Assembly (NCBI GenBank): GCA_947494195.1
Contig: CANLUC010000004.1
Location: 1 to 64,000 of the forward strand
Direction of reading: 5' to 3'
DNA from: an uncultured Nesterenkonia sp.
GTDB lineage: Bacteria; Actinomycetota; Actinomycetes; Actinomycetales; Micrococcaceae
DNA length: 64,000 bases
Positions 33,701 to 42,519 of this stretch are shown piece after piece. The first letter of the stretch is position 1. Each line of letters starts with the position of its first letter. The notes beneath the pieces were generated by a model. The model was not told the origin of the DNA, did no database searches, and saw only the letters and a list, made by a program, of their open reading frames with translations. A program made the position numbers and the translations under genes.

Positions 33701-34063
33701 GCGGACATCAGCCCGACGCCGGGGTATGCGCCGTCCGCACCCTCGGCGGGCCATTCAGCACCCTCGGCGGGCACGTCGGCCCTGTCTGGGGTCTCAGCGC
33801 CTTCTGCCGCCTCGGCGGCGGAGTATGCGGAGTCCGGGCAGTCCGAAGCCCTGGGGACTGAACATCCAGCTGCCGAGCCCACCCAGACCGCGCCCACCCA
33901 GGCCGTGGGGGAGCGGCGCGTCAGCCGCGCCTCGCTCTCCAGCGCTGACCTCATCGCTCGCGATCTGGCCGAACGCACTGCCGCACTGCCCGAGGCGAAC
34001 GACTATCATGACGGTCATGACTCCACATCCGGCGAGGATATGTGGGAATTGACCGGACGCTGA
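30788..34063 (+). CDS. ftsK: DNA translocase FtsK
   Basis: A 1091-residue septal motor that pumps chromosomal DNA during division. In order: a basic Ser/Lys N-terminus, four membrane segments (about residues 80-230), a 200-residue low-complexity linker, the translocase core with Walker [14 protein letters not shown] and Walker B [10 protein letters not shown], and a winged gamma domain ([33 protein letters not shown]) that reads DNA polarity signals. After gamma there is an unusual tail of about 150 residues rich in Pro, Ser and Ala. pgsA and a cinA-type gene follow. Confidence 0.95.
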   Translation: [1091 protein letters not shown]

Positions 34064-34070
34064 GAGGCCC

Positions 34071-34748
34071 ATGACTGACACCCCCCGCGACACATCGGCG
34101 CAGACCGGACAGGCTCCGCTGCTGAACATCGCGAACATCTTGACTATGGTCCGCATCGCCCTGGTGCCCGTCTTCATCTGGTTCCTGCTGCTGGACTCCG
34201 AAGGTGATGTGTTCGGAGGCGGCGCCGAGCCGACCAACGGAGGCTGGCGCTGGGCGGCCGCCGCAGTCTTCGCCGTGGCGGTGCTGACGGACAAGATCGA
34301 CGGCGACCTCGCTCGTGCCCGCAACCTGGTCACCGACTTCGGCAAGATCGCCGACCCCATCGCAGACAAGCTGCTCATCGGGGCGGGCCTGATCATGCTG
34401 TCCCTGCTCTCGGAGCTTTACTGGTGGGTCACGATCGTGATCCTGGTCCGCGAGCTGGGCGTCACCGTGCTGCGCATGGCGGTGATCCGCTACGGGGTCA
34501 TGCCCGCCTCCCGCGGCGGCAAGCTCAAGACCGTGCTGCAGTCCGCCGGCCTGCAGCTGATGCTGCTGCCGCTGGTGGTGCTCGCCGGCTGGCTGGCCGA
34601 CGTCGCATTCTGGATCATGATCCTCGCCCTCGTCGTCACGGTGATCACCGGGGTGGACTACCTGATCTCCGCGCTGAGGATGCGGCGCAGCGTCCGCGCC
34701 TCCCGCGCGAGCGGCAGCGAAGCGTCCCACCGCGACTCCCATGGGTGA
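34071..34748 (+). CDS. pgsA: CDP-diacylglycerol--glycerol-3-phosphate 3-phosphatidyltransferase
   Basis: A 225-residue membrane enzyme for phosphatidylglycerol synthesis. The CDP-alcohol phosphotransferase motif DGxxARx8Gx3Dx3D is intact (DGDLARARNLVTDFGKIADPIAD). About five membrane segments are predicted. The loop after the first segment has an insert (SEGDVFGGGAEPTNGGW), as in other actinobacterial PgsA proteins. Its last 8 bp overlap the next gene. Confidence 0.92.
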   Translation: MTDTPRDTSAQTGQAPLLNIANILTMVRIALVPVFIWFLLLDSEGDVFGGGAEPTNGGWRWAAAAVFAVAVLTDKIDGDLARARNLVTDFGKIADPIADKLLIGAGLIMLSLLSELYWWVTIVILVRELGVTVLRMAVIRYGVMPASRGGKLKTVLQSAGLQLMLLPLVVLAGWLADVAFWIMILALVVTVITGVDYLISALRMRRSVRASRASGSEASHRDSHG

Positions 34749-35394
34749 GGTCTCCAGCGACGACCTCCTGCGCTCCAGGGATGCCGGCCTGCTCGCCCGC
34801 GAGGCCCAGCGCACCACCGTCCCCACTGCCATCATCCAGACCCTCGGACACCGGGGCGCGACCCTTGCTACTGCAGAGTCGCTGACCGCTGGCGGTCTCT
34901 CCTCACGTATCGCCGAGGTCCCCGGGACCTCGGTGGCCCTGCTGGGCGGCGTCGTCGCCTACTCCAGTGCCGTAAAACGTCATCTGCTCGGAGTCGACGC
35001 CGAGCTGCTGGCCCAGCGCGGCGCCGTCGACCCGGATGTCGCCGCCGCCATGGCCCGCGGAGCGGCCTGCTGCACCGGTGCCGACATCGGGATCTCCACC
35101 ACCGGAGTGGCAGGCCCGGAGCCCCACGAGGGCAAGGAGGTGGGCACCGTCTATCTGGGCCTGGCCTGCAGAAAGACCCAGGCGCGGCGCCTTGGACTGA
35201 GTCTTCCCGCCGGATGCGAACCCCCGCAGGCCGGGTTGAGCGCCGCCGACGCGGAGGAGTGGCTCTCCGGCTCGATGCTCCTCGACCTCGAGGGGGACCG
35301 GGAACAGATCCGCGACGCCTCGGTCGAGGGAGCCCTCAAACTGGTCGAGGACTTTCTTCTCACCGTTCCTCCGGGGATCGGCGATCGGGACTAG
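34741..35394 (+). CDS. CinA C-terminal domain protein (NMN amidohydrolase type)
   Basis: A 217-residue protein made of the CinA C-terminal domain alone, like PncC, which deamidates nicotinamide mononucleotide. The segments TLATAESLTAGGLSSRIAEVPGTSVALLGGVVAYSSAVKRHLLGV and GISTTGVAGPEPHEGKEVGTVYLGLA match the family. A C-terminal helical tail contains an acidic loop (SAADAEEWLSGSML). The N-terminal molybdopterin-like domain of full CinA is absent, which is normal for this locus. Translation is probably coupled to pgsA. Confidence 0.9.
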   Translation: MGEVSSDDLLRSRDAGLLAREAQRTTVPTAIIQTLGHRGATLATAESLTAGGLSSRIAEVPGTSVALLGGVVAYSSAVKRHLLGVDAELLAQRGAVDPDVAAAMARGAACCTGADIGISTTGVAGPEPHEGKEVGTVYLGLACRKTQARRLGLSLPAGCEPPQAGLSAADAEEWLSGSMLLDLEGDREQIRDASVEGALKLVEDFLLTVPPGIGDRD

Positions 35395-35487
35395 AGTAGG
35401 GACCGAGGACCTGCAGCCGCACCGGGAAGAAAACACCTGCGAAGACCGTTGACCACAGGTGGAACATACCGAAAGAGGAGTGAGTCC

Positions 35488-35934
35488 ATGGTGAGACAAC
35501 CAGTCACTGTCAACGGGGTGACCCGTTGGAAAGATATGGACGTTGACGGCGTCGCCGCCACCGAGACCCGAGAGTCCAAGGGCGTGATCCTGCGCCAGGA
35601 GATCGGTGACGTCCTGCGCAGCATCCGCCAGGCAGAAGGCCGCACCCTGCGCGATGTGTCCCATGACGCGCGAGTGTCGCTGGGATACCTCTCCGAGGTC
35701 GAACGCGGACAGAAGGAAGCCTCCTCGGAGCTGCTGGCCTCTATCTGCTCCGCCCTCGATGTCCCGCTCTCCACGATGCTCTCCCAGGTCGCCGAGCGCA
35801 TCGCCAACGCCGAAGGGCTGCACGTGCCCGATACCGTGCCCACCGAATTCCAGCGCGAGTTCGGCGGCGGAGTGGTTCCCGACCGGGTGCCCGACAACAT
35901 GACGCGCGAAGAGCTGGCACGCAGCGGTTCTTGA
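35488..35934 (+). CDS. clgR: XRE-family regulator, ClgR-like
   Basis: A 148-residue regulator whose helix-turn-helix ([61 protein letters not shown]) closely fits ClgR, the activator of clp protease genes in actinobacteria. Position after pgsA-cinA and before recA is the usual ClgR locus. The ATG at 35488 has a good AGAGGAG site; an in-frame TTG at 35449 is less likely. ClgR is itself usually controlled by Clp proteolysis. Confidence 0.88.
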   Translation: MVRQPVTVNGVTRWKDMDVDGVAATETRESKGVILRQEIGDVLRSIRQAEGRTLRDVSHDARVSLGYLSEVERGQKEASSELLASICSALDVPLSTMLSQVAERIANAEGLHVPDTVPTEFQREFGGGVVPDRVPDNMTREELARSGS

Positions 35935-35993
35935 AGGTCTTCGCTGACTCCGCGGCCTGAGCCGCAGTGACCTCAGGCGCAGCCGGAGCCGAT

Positions 35994-36026
35994 AAGGGAG
36001 GGTCCCCTCACGGGTGGCCCTCCCTT
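35994..36026 (+). terminator. Terminator after clgR
   Basis: AAGGGAGGG (35994-36002) pairs perfectly with CCCTCCCTT (36018-36026) around a 15-nt loop, followed by GCTGTGTCATT. It separates clgR from the MarR-type gene. Confidence 0.75.
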
Positions 36027-36044
36027 GCTGTGTCATTACTGTCT

Positions 36045-36050
36045 TAGACT
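36045..36050 (+). promoter_or_regulatory. -10 box, leaderless marR-type gene
   Basis: TAGACT, 7 nt before the ATG at 36058. Confidence 0.55.
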
Positions 36051-36057
36051 GAGGTGC

Positions 36058-36588
36058 ATGGAAAGCCTTGATCGTCGCGCCAAAGTCCATGAGCTCGAGC
36101 AGGAGTTCAACAGACTCTTCGTCCGGCGACGATTCAATGCGCTGCAGCTCGCACGGCAGATCGACCCAGAGATCGAGCCAGCCTCCTACTCGGTGCTGGC
36201 CACCCTGCAGCAGATGGGACCGCAGCGAATGACCGCGATCGCACGGCATCTGGGCATCGGCAAACCGACCCTCTCGCGTCAGCTGAGCACGCTGGAGGCC
36301 CGCGGGTTCATAGAGAAGGCCACCGATCCGGATGATGGTCGCGCGCAGATGGTCTCACTCACCGAAGAAGGACGCAGTCGGCTCGAGTCTGCACAGGGTG
36401 ATCGCGCCGAGCGCTACCTGCAGATGCTGCAGCCCTGGGAGGAGCAGGAGATCAATCTGCTCTCCGGGCTGCTGGCGAAGCTGAACCGCACCTATACCGA
36501 GTTCGACGCCGAGAACGACCCGACCCTGAGCAGTGGGTCGGCGGAGCAGCATGCCGCGAAGACCGAAGCGATCAAGGGAGATTCATGA
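36058..36588 (+). CDS. MarR-family transcriptional regulator
   Basis: A 176-residue regulator with the MarR winged helix (ASYSVLATLQQMGPQRMTAIARHLGIGKPTLSRQLSTLEARGFIEKATDPDDGRAQMVSLTEEG). The DPDDGRAQ wing is typical. The start at 36058 fits both the -10 box spacing and the family. It overlaps the DUF3046 gene by ATGA. Its target and ligand are unknown. Confidence 0.88.
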   Translation: MESLDRRAKVHELEQEFNRLFVRRRFNALQLARQIDPEIEPASYSVLATLQQMGPQRMTAIARHLGIGKPTLSRQLSTLEARGFIEKATDPDDGRAQMVSLTEEGRSRLESAQGDRAERYLQMLQPWEEQEINLLSGLLAKLNRTYTEFDAENDPTLSSGSAEQHAAKTEAIKGDS

Positions 36589-36803
36589 GAGAAAGTCGAT
36601 TCTGGTTCCTCATGGAGGGGGAGTTCGGCGCCGGCTATGCGCATGTCCTCGCCGATTCCCTGGTGCTCAGCCAATACCAGAAGACGGCGAAGGCCGCCCT
36701 GGAGTCCGGAGTCAGCCCGCGAGATGTCTGGGACGCGGTCTGTGACCAGCAGGACGTCCCCGTGGATCGCCGGCTGGGCCGCGACATCGCACCCAAACCG
36801 TGA
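36585..36803 (+). CDS. DUF3046-family small protein
   Basis: A 72-residue protein matching DUF3046, which is found just upstream of recA across actinobacteria (MRESRFWFLMEGEFGAGYAHVLADSLVLSQ...GVSPRDVWDAVCDQQDVPVDRRLG). Function is unknown. It is coupled to the marR-type gene by ATGA. The RecA SOS box lies 81 bp after its stop, so some recA transcripts may read through this gene. Confidence 0.88.
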   Translation: MRESRFWFLMEGEFGAGYAHVLADSLVLSQYQKTAKAALESGVSPRDVWDAVCDQQDVPVDRRLGRDIAPKP

Positions 36804-36883
36804 ACGCTCCAGCCCTGCGTTGACCCCTCCGGCGTCGGCCGAGGATGACCAGGCACGTTGTGATGGAGACACGCGGGCGGCAG

Positions 36884-36899
36884 TCGAAGATATGTTCGA
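36884..36899. promoter_or_regulatory. LexA SOS box of recA
   Basis: TCGAAGATATGTTCGA differs at one position from the actinobacterial SOS consensus TCGAACATATGTTCGA. A -10-like TAGAGT (36910-36915) begins 10 bp downstream, so LexA would cover its -35 region. Confidence 0.9.
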
Positions 36900-37001
36900 G
36901 CCGATGCGTTAGAGTTTTCCCCAGAAAGCCCGGACGGCGGGGTGGAGCTCGATTGAGTGCACAGGCCCCCTGGTGCACGCGGGCATGTCAGAGGGTCCGC
37001 C

Positions 37002-37007
37002 TAATCT
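37002..37007 (+). promoter_or_regulatory. Second possible -10 box of recA
   Basis: TAATCT, 37 bp before the recA ATG and about 100 bp beyond the SOS box. It could give a LexA-independent promoter, as in some mycobacteria. No clear -35 box was seen. Confidence 0.4.
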
Positions 37008-37044
37008 GGCACCACATACCTACAACGAATCATCGAGGTGAATC

Positions 37045-38088
37045 ATGGCAGTGAGCCAGGATCGTGAAAAGGCGCTCGAAGCAGCGTTGGCACAGATCGA
37101 CAAGCAGTACGGCAAGGGTTCGGTCATGCGTCTTGGTGATGACACCCGCGCGCCGATCGAGACCATCCCGACCTCCTCGATCGCCATGGACGCCGCGCTC
37201 GGCATCGGTGGCTTCCCCCGCGGACGTGTGGTGGAGATCTACGGACCTGAGTCTTCGGGCAAGACCACGGTCGCCCTGCACGCGGTGGCCAACGCGCAGA
37301 AGATGGGCGGCATCGCAGCCTTCATCGACGCCGAGCACGCCCTCGACCCGGTGTACGCGCAGAAGCTCGGCGTGGACACAGACGCACTCCTGGTGTCTCA
37401 GCCGGACACCGGTGAGCAGGCCCTGGAGATCATGGACATGCTGGTCTCCTCCGGTTCCATCGACATCGTGGTCATCGACTCCGTGGCGGCCCTGGTGCCC
37501 CGGGCGGAGATCGAAGGCGAGATGGGTGACTCCCATGTGGGCCTGCAGGCACGTCTGATGTCCCAGGCGCTGCGCAAGATCGCGGGACGCCTCTCCCAGA
37601 CCAAGACCACCGCCATCTTCATCAACCAGCTGCGCGAGAAGATCGGCGTCTTCTTCGGCTCCCCGGAGACCACCTCCGGCGGCAAGGCACTGAAGTTCTA
37701 TGCCTCGGTCCGCGTGGATGTGCGCCGCATCGAGACCCTCAAAGAGGGCACCAACGCCGTGGGCAACCGGACCCGCGCCAAGATCGTCAAGAACAAGATG
37801 GCCCCGCCGTTCAAGCAGGCCGAGTTCGACATCATCTACGGCGAGGGAATCTCCCGCGAGGGAGGCCTCATCGACGTGGGTGTGGAGAACGGCCTGGTCA
37901 AGAAGTCCGGCGCCTGGTTCACCTATGACGGTGACCAGCTCGGGCAGGGCAAGGAGAAGGCCCGCACCTTCCTCAAGGACAACCCGGACCTCGCCGATGA
38001 GATCGAGCGCCGCATCCGCGAGAAGCTCGGCCTCATCTCCCCGCTGGAGGAAGAGGGCGGTCCCTCACTGAAGGCGGTCGACGCCTGA
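37045..38088 (+). CDS. recA: Recombinase RecA
   Basis: A 347-residue recombinase that forms filaments on single-stranded DNA, promotes strand exchange and triggers LexA self-cleavage. Walker [10 protein letters not shown], the [21 protein letters not shown] segment and loop L2 ([20 protein letters not shown]) are intact. There is no intein. The C-terminus is short and acidic. RecX follows 12 nt downstream. Expression is SOS-controlled by the box at 36884. Confidence 0.98.
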   Translation: MAVSQDREKALEAALAQIDKQYGKGSVMRLGDDTRAPIETIPTSSIAMDAALGIGGFPRGRVVEIYGPESSGKTTVALHAVANAQKMGGIAAFIDAEHALDPVYAQKLGVDTDALLVSQPDTGEQALEIMDMLVSSGSIDIVVIDSVAALVPRAEIEGEMGDSHVGLQARLMSQALRKIAGRLSQTKTTAIFINQLREKIGVFFGSPETTSGGKALKFYASVRVDVRRIETLKEGTNAVGNRTRAKIVKNKMAPPFKQAEFDIIYGEGISREGGLIDVGVENGLVKKSGAWFTYDGDQLGQGKEKARTFLKDNPDLADEIERRIREKLGLISPLEEEGGPSLKAVDA

Positions 38089-38100
38089 TAGGAGGTCTCC

Positions 38101-38943
38101 ATGGGTGACCAGCAGCAGACGATCAACGCGCTGCGCGAGGCCTTGACTCGCATCGAGGAACGCGACCCGGATGCTCCGGTGCCGGACTTCCTCGATGTGA
38201 GTAAGCCCGCCGGGGAATTCCCCCAGGACGCAGGCTCGGAGGGCCCAGGCAGCACCGCGGAAGGAGTCGACTCGGACGCTCCCGCCGCAGGGGCCGCGGC
38301 TGTCGGGTCGACGCCCGGCGGTGGATTCGCTCGAGAGGATGTTTCCGACCCCTCCGCGGATCGCGTAGATTCCGAGCCCTCCAGCCCGGAAGACCAGGAC
38401 GACACCGAGGACGTGTCAGGTGACCTCGAGTCGCTGAGCCCCGAGCAGCAGTATGAGAAGGCACGCACCGTGGTGCTGCGCAAGCTCACCGGGTCGCCCA
38501 AGACCCGGCAGCAGCTGGCCACGGCGCTCACCGAGAAGGAGTTCTCCTCCGAGATCATCACCCGGGTCCTGGATCGCATGGAGGAAGTCCATCTGATCAA
38601 CGACGCCGAATTCGCGCGCACCTGGGTGCGAGGTCGTCACGAGATCAAGAACCTGGGCAAGTCGGCGCTGCGCCGCGAACTGCGTGAGAAGGGCGTCAGC
38701 GAACCCGACACCGAGCAGGCCCTGGAGCAGCTCAGTGACGAGGATGAGCTGGCCGCGGCCCGTGAGCTGGTTGAGCGCAAGCTGCGGGACAAACCGGTCC
38801 CCGCCGGCTCTGGACCCGAAGAGCGGGCCGAGCGGGACAAGATCACTCGGCGTCTGGTGTCCATGCTGGCCCGACGCGGCCATGCCCCCGGAACCGCCTT
38901 CCAGATCGTGCGTGAGGTGCTCGACGAACGCGCCAGCGCGTAG
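38101..38943 (+). CDS. recX: Regulatory protein RecX, with a long acidic N-terminus
   Basis: RecX caps and limits RecA filaments. The typical three-helix repeats begin near residue 118 ([58 protein letters not shown]). The first 115 residues are acidic, Ser/Pro/Asp-rich and probably disordered, making the protein 280 aa, much longer than the usual 150-200. It is cotranscribed with recA (12-nt gap, with an AGGAGG site). Confidence 0.9.
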   Translation: MGDQQQTINALREALTRIEERDPDAPVPDFLDVSKPAGEFPQDAGSEGPGSTAEGVDSDAPAAGAAAVGSTPGGGFAREDVSDPSADRVDSEPSSPEDQDDTEDVSGDLESLSPEQQYEKARTVVLRKLTGSPKTRQQLATALTEKEFSSEIITRVLDRMEEVHLINDAEFARTWVRGRHEIKNLGKSALRRELREKGVSEPDTEQALEQLSDEDELAAARELVERKLRDKPVPAGSGPEERAERDKITRRLVSMLARRGHAPGTAFQIVREVLDERASA

Positions 38944-38954
38944 AATTCTCAGCG

Positions 38955-40511
38955 ATGACTGATGTAGTGATGGACCGCGCCGATGCCACCGCCCTGGACC
39001 CTGCGACCGCAGAGACACCGGCGGTGAAGGCGCGCACCTACGAGGTGCGCACCTTCGGCTGCCAGATGAACGTCCATGACTCCGAGCGCATGTCCGGTCT
39101 GCTCGAGGACGCCGGGTACACGCCCGCCTCCAGCGACGCGACCCCCGATCTGGTGGTCTTCAACACCTGCGCGGTGCGGGAGAACGCGGACAACAAGCTC
39201 TACGGCAACCTCGGCATGCTGCGCCAGACCAAGGCCAAGCACGAGGGCATGCAGATCGCCGTCGGCGGCTGCCTCGCCCAGAAGGATCAGGACACGGTCC
39301 TCGCCAAGGCTCCCTGGGTCGACGTCGTCTTCGGGACCCACAACATCGGCTCGCTGCCCACGCTGCTTGAACGCTCGCGGCACAACGCCGAGGCGGAGCT
39401 CGAGATCCTTGAGTCTCTGGAGACCTTCCCCTCCACGCTTCCGACCAAGCGCGAATCCGTGCACTCCGGCTGGGTCTCGATCTCAGTGGGCTGCAACAAC
39501 ACCTGCACCTTCTGCATCGTGCCCTCACTGCGCGGCAAGGAACGTGACCGACGCCCGGGAGAGATCCTCGCCGAGGTCCGTGCACTGGTGGCCGACGGAG
39601 CGGTGGAAGTGACCCTGCTGGGGCAGAACGTGAACACCTACGGCGTGGAGTTCGGTGACCGTGGCGCGTTCGCCAAACTGCTGCGCGCCTGTGGAGAGAT
39701 CCAGGGCCTGGAGCGGGTGCGCTTCACCAGCCCGCACCCGGCCTCCTTCACCGACGACGTCATTGACGCCATGGCCGAGACGCCCAATGTCATGCCCCAG
39801 CTGCACATGCCGCTGCAGTCGGGCTCCGACAAGGTGCTCAAGGACATGCGCCGCTCCTACCGGTCCAAGAAGTTCCTCGGCATCCTGGAGAAGGTGCGTG
39901 AGCGCATGCCGCACGCCGCGGTCACCACCGACATCATCGTCGGCTTCCCCGGCGAGACGGAGGATGACTTCCTGGAGACCATGCGCGTCGTCGAAGCTTC
40001 ACGGTTCTCCTCGGCCTTCACCTTCCAGTACTCTCCGCGGCCAGGAACCCCCGCCGCCACCATGGAGGACCAGATCCCCAAGGCCGTCGTGCAGGAGCGC
40101 TTCGAGCGGCTCTGCGCCCTCCAGGACCGCATCTGCGCCGAGGAGAACGCCACGCTGCTGGGCACCTCGCAGGAACTCCTGGTGACCGCAGACTCCGGAT
40201 CCAAGTCCGCCGAGACCGGCCGCCTCTCCGGGCGTGCGCCGGACAACCGACTGGTGCACTTCTCCGTGCCGGCCGGGGAACCCGCACCGCGTCCCGGGGA
40301 CTTCGTCACAGTGACCATCACCAAGGCCGCAGGCTTCCACCTGCTCGCGGACCCCAGCGGCGCCGAGGACTACCAGCTGCGCCGTTCCCCGGCAGGCGAC
40401 GCCTGGGACCGTTGGCAGGCAGACTCCTGCGGAGTCGGCACTACCCAGGTGAGCGGATCCACCCCCGCAGCAGTGTCGCTGGGAATGCCCACCCTGCGCG
40501 TCGGACCGTGA
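38955..40511 (+). CDS. miaB: tRNA-2-methylthio-N6-dimethylallyladenosine synthase MiaB
   Basis: A 518-residue radical-SAM methylthiotransferase modifying A37 of tRNAs that read U-starting codons. The N-terminal cluster cysteines are in [16 protein letters not shown] and VGGCLAQ. The SAM cluster motif is CNNTCTFC, followed by a TRAM domain (about residues 385-460). The C-terminus extends about 50 residues beyond TRAM. It follows recX by 11 nt and overlaps miaA by 1 nt. Confidence 0.95.
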   Translation: MTDVVMDRADATALDPATAETPAVKARTYEVRTFGCQMNVHDSERMSGLLEDAGYTPASSDATPDLVVFNTCAVRENADNKLYGNLGMLRQTKAKHEGMQIAVGGCLAQKDQDTVLAKAPWVDVVFGTHNIGSLPTLLERSRHNAEAELEILESLETFPSTLPTKRESVHSGWVSISVGCNNTCTFCIVPSLRGKERDRRPGEILAEVRALVADGAVEVTLLGQNVNTYGVEFGDRGAFAKLLRACGEIQGLERVRFTSPHPASFTDDVIDAMAETPNVMPQLHMPLQSGSDKVLKDMRRSYRSKKFLGILEKVRERMPHAAVTTDIIVGFPGETEDDFLETMRVVEASRFSSAFTFQYSPRPGTPAATMEDQIPKAVVQERFERLCALQDRICAEENATLLGTSQELLVTADSGSKSAETGRLSGRAPDNRLVHFSVPAGEPAPRPGDFVTVTITKAAGFHLLADPSGAEDYQLRRSPAGDAWDRWQADSCGVGTTQVSGSTPAAVSLGMPTLRVGP

Positions 40512-41422
40512 TGACGCCGCTGGTCGTCATCGTCGGGCCCACCGCCTCCGGCAAGTCTGCGCTGGGGATCGAGCTGGCGCGTCGGCTCGACGGGGAGATC
40601 ATCAACGCCGACTCGATGCAGCTCTACCGCGGGATGGACATCGGAACGGCAAAGGTGACCGCAGAAGAAGCAGGTGAGGTTCCGCATCATCTCCTCGACG
40701 TGCTCGAGGTGACCAGCGAAGCCTCCGTGGCAGCGTTCCAGGAACAGGCCCGGCAGATCGTCGAACAGATCCGCTCCCGAGGACGGACCCCGATCATGGT
40801 GGGCGGTTCCGGGCTCTACGTGCGGGCAGCCATCGACGTCATCGAATTCCCGCCCACAGACCCTCAGCTGCGCGCCCGTCTCAGCGAACGTCTCGAGGAG
40901 GAGGGTGCCGCCGCACTGCGACTCGAGCTGCGTGCAACCGATCCGGAGTCCGCCGCCGTCATCAAGGATGATCGTCGGCTCGTGCGCGCCCTGGAGGTGG
41001 TCCAGCTGACCGGACGCACGTTCTCCTCCTTCATGCCGCAGCGCACCTATGAACCACGCCTCGGTCCCGTGGTGCAGCTGGGCCTCGATGTGGACCGAAC
41101 CCTGCTGCATGAGCGCATCGCCCTTCGAGTGCAGCAGATGGCCGAACAGGGCATGCTGCAGGAGGTGCAGTCCCTGGAGGCCGCGGGGCTGCGGGAAGGC
41201 AGGACCGCCTCGCGCGCCATCGGATATCAGCAGTTCCTTCAAGTTCTTGACGGGGAGATCGACCAGGCGCAGGCCGTCGAGTCCACCACCGTGGCCACCC
41301 GAAAATTCGCCCGACGCCAGGAGACCTGGTTCCGTGCCGATCCACGCGTCACCTGGCTCAGTGCCCCGAAGGAGAACCTCCCCGATGCCGCCCTGGAAGT
41401 GATCGGCGCCGCGGGGCGTTGA
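40511..41422 (+). CDS. miaA: tRNA dimethylallyltransferase MiaA
   Basis: MiaA adds the dimethylallyl group to A37 of tRNA, making the substrate for MiaB. The 303-residue protein has the P-loop [11 protein letters not shown], the [18 protein letters not shown] segment and a central [12 protein letters not shown] motif; [10 protein letters not shown] and [13 protein letters not shown] are near the end. The ATG at 40511 overlaps the miaB stop (TGATG). The miaB-miaA order puts both steps of the same modification in one transcript. Confidence 0.95.
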   Translation: MTPLVVIVGPTASGKSALGIELARRLDGEIINADSMQLYRGMDIGTAKVTAEEAGEVPHHLLDVLEVTSEASVAAFQEQARQIVEQIRSRGRTPIMVGGSGLYVRAAIDVIEFPPTDPQLRARLSERLEEEGAAALRLELRATDPESAAVIKDDRRLVRALEVVQLTGRTFSSFMPQRTYEPRLGPVVQLGLDVDRTLLHERIALRVQQMAEQGMLQEVQSLEAAGLREGRTASRAIGYQQFLQVLDGEIDQAQAVESTTVATRKFARRQETWFRADPRVTWLSAPKENLPDAALEVIGAAGR

Positions 41423-41496
41423 ACACTGTGAGACGACGCAGGGTTCTGCGCGCCTCGTCCGAGCTATGAAGTCTTGAAGCTATGAAGGAGAACCGC

Positions 41497-42471
41497 GTGG
41501 CCCACCACCTCACCGGCCTCGATGCGCTTGCTGGCATCACCGTCACCAAGGCCCATGCCACCGGCAACGACTTCGTGATGCTCGCGGACCGTGCCGGCGA
41601 GCATGAGCTTGAAGCCCATCAGGTGGCGGCGCTGTGCGACCGGCACCTCGGGATCGGCGGCGACGGTGTGATTCGGGCCGTTCCGGCCCACCGGGTCTCG
41701 GGCGATGCCTCCATCTCCCGGATGCTCGCCGAGGATCCCGAGTTGACCAGCACCGAAGATGCTCCGCTGTGGTTCATGGACTACCGCAACGGTGACGGGT
41801 CGATCGCGGAGATGTGCGGCAATGGTGTCCGCGCCTTCGCACATTTCCTCATCGCGGAGGACCTGGTGCAGCTCGCGGAGGGCCAGGAGCTTCCCGTGCT
41901 GACCCGTGCCGGGCTGCGCAGCGTGCGCAAGGTCCCTGAGGGCTACGCGATCGGGATGGGCGTCTGGTCCTTCATCGATCCCGAGCTTGCCTCATCCAAT
42001 GCCTCCGACTCCCTGGTGATCGCCTCCGGGCTCGACGAGCCTCGACCCGCGCTGAGCATCTCGATGGGCAACCCGCACACCGTCGTCGCGCTCGGTGACA
42101 TCGATGTGCTTGAAGGCCTCAACCTGCACGAGGAACCCAAGGTGGATCCCGTGCCGCCGCACGGAACCAACGTGGAGTTCGTCGTGCCGGCGGACCCGCT
42201 GGTGACCACCGACGAGGCGGGGGAGCCGGTGGGACGGGTCAGGATGCGGGTCCACGAGCGCGGGGTGGGAGAGACCATGTCCTGTGGCACCGGCGCCTGC
42301 GCGGCGGCAGCGGCAGTGCGCGTCTGGGCCTCGGATGACTCCGTGACCGCCTGGAAGGTCGACGTGCCCGGAGGTCAGGTGACGGTTCGTTTCACCGCCC
42401 GGCCCGACGGTGCTGAGGATGTCGAGCTCGCCGGCCCCGCCGAGCTGGTGCTCCGCGGCACGCTGAGCTGA
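41497..42471 (+). CDS. dapF: Diaminopimelate epimerase DapF
   Basis: DapF interconverts LL- and meso-diaminopimelate, needed for peptidoglycan and lysine. The 324-residue protein carries both catalytic cysteines, in MCGNGVRAFAHF and MSCGTGACAAAAA, plus the N-terminal GNDFVML. The GTG at 41497 is favoured because AAGGAG lies 6 nt before it; the ATG at 41482 itself overlaps this ribosome site. An insert (SGDASISRMLAEDPELTSTED) follows the first strand region. Confidence 0.93.
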   Translation: MAHHLTGLDALAGITVTKAHATGNDFVMLADRAGEHELEAHQVAALCDRHLGIGGDGVIRAVPAHRVSGDASISRMLAEDPELTSTEDAPLWFMDYRNGDGSIAEMCGNGVRAFAHFLIAEDLVQLAEGQELPVLTRAGLRSVRKVPEGYAIGMGVWSFIDPELASSNASDSLVIASGLDEPRPALSISMGNPHTVVALGDIDVLEGLNLHEEPKVDPVPPHGTNVEFVVPADPLVTTDEAGEPVGRVRMRVHERGVGETMSCGTGACAAAAAVRVWASDDSVTAWKVDVPGGQVTVRFTARPDGAEDVELAGPAELVLRGTLS

Positions 42472-42481
42472 GTCCCTCAGC

Positions 42482-42505
42482 CGCTGACTCGCTGACTCGC
42501 TGACC
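42482..42505. repeat. Three tandem 8-bp repeats
   Basis: CGCTGACT, CGCTGACT, CGCTGACC lie between the convergent dapF and methyltransferase genes. They are short and probably neutral. Confidence 0.8.
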
Positions 42506-42519
42506 CGTCGTCGAGTCCG

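Noticed and set aside
36910-37007. Confident dual-promoter assignment for recA
   Set aside because: Two -10-like boxes exist, but neither has a convincing -35, so only the SOS box is claimed firmly.
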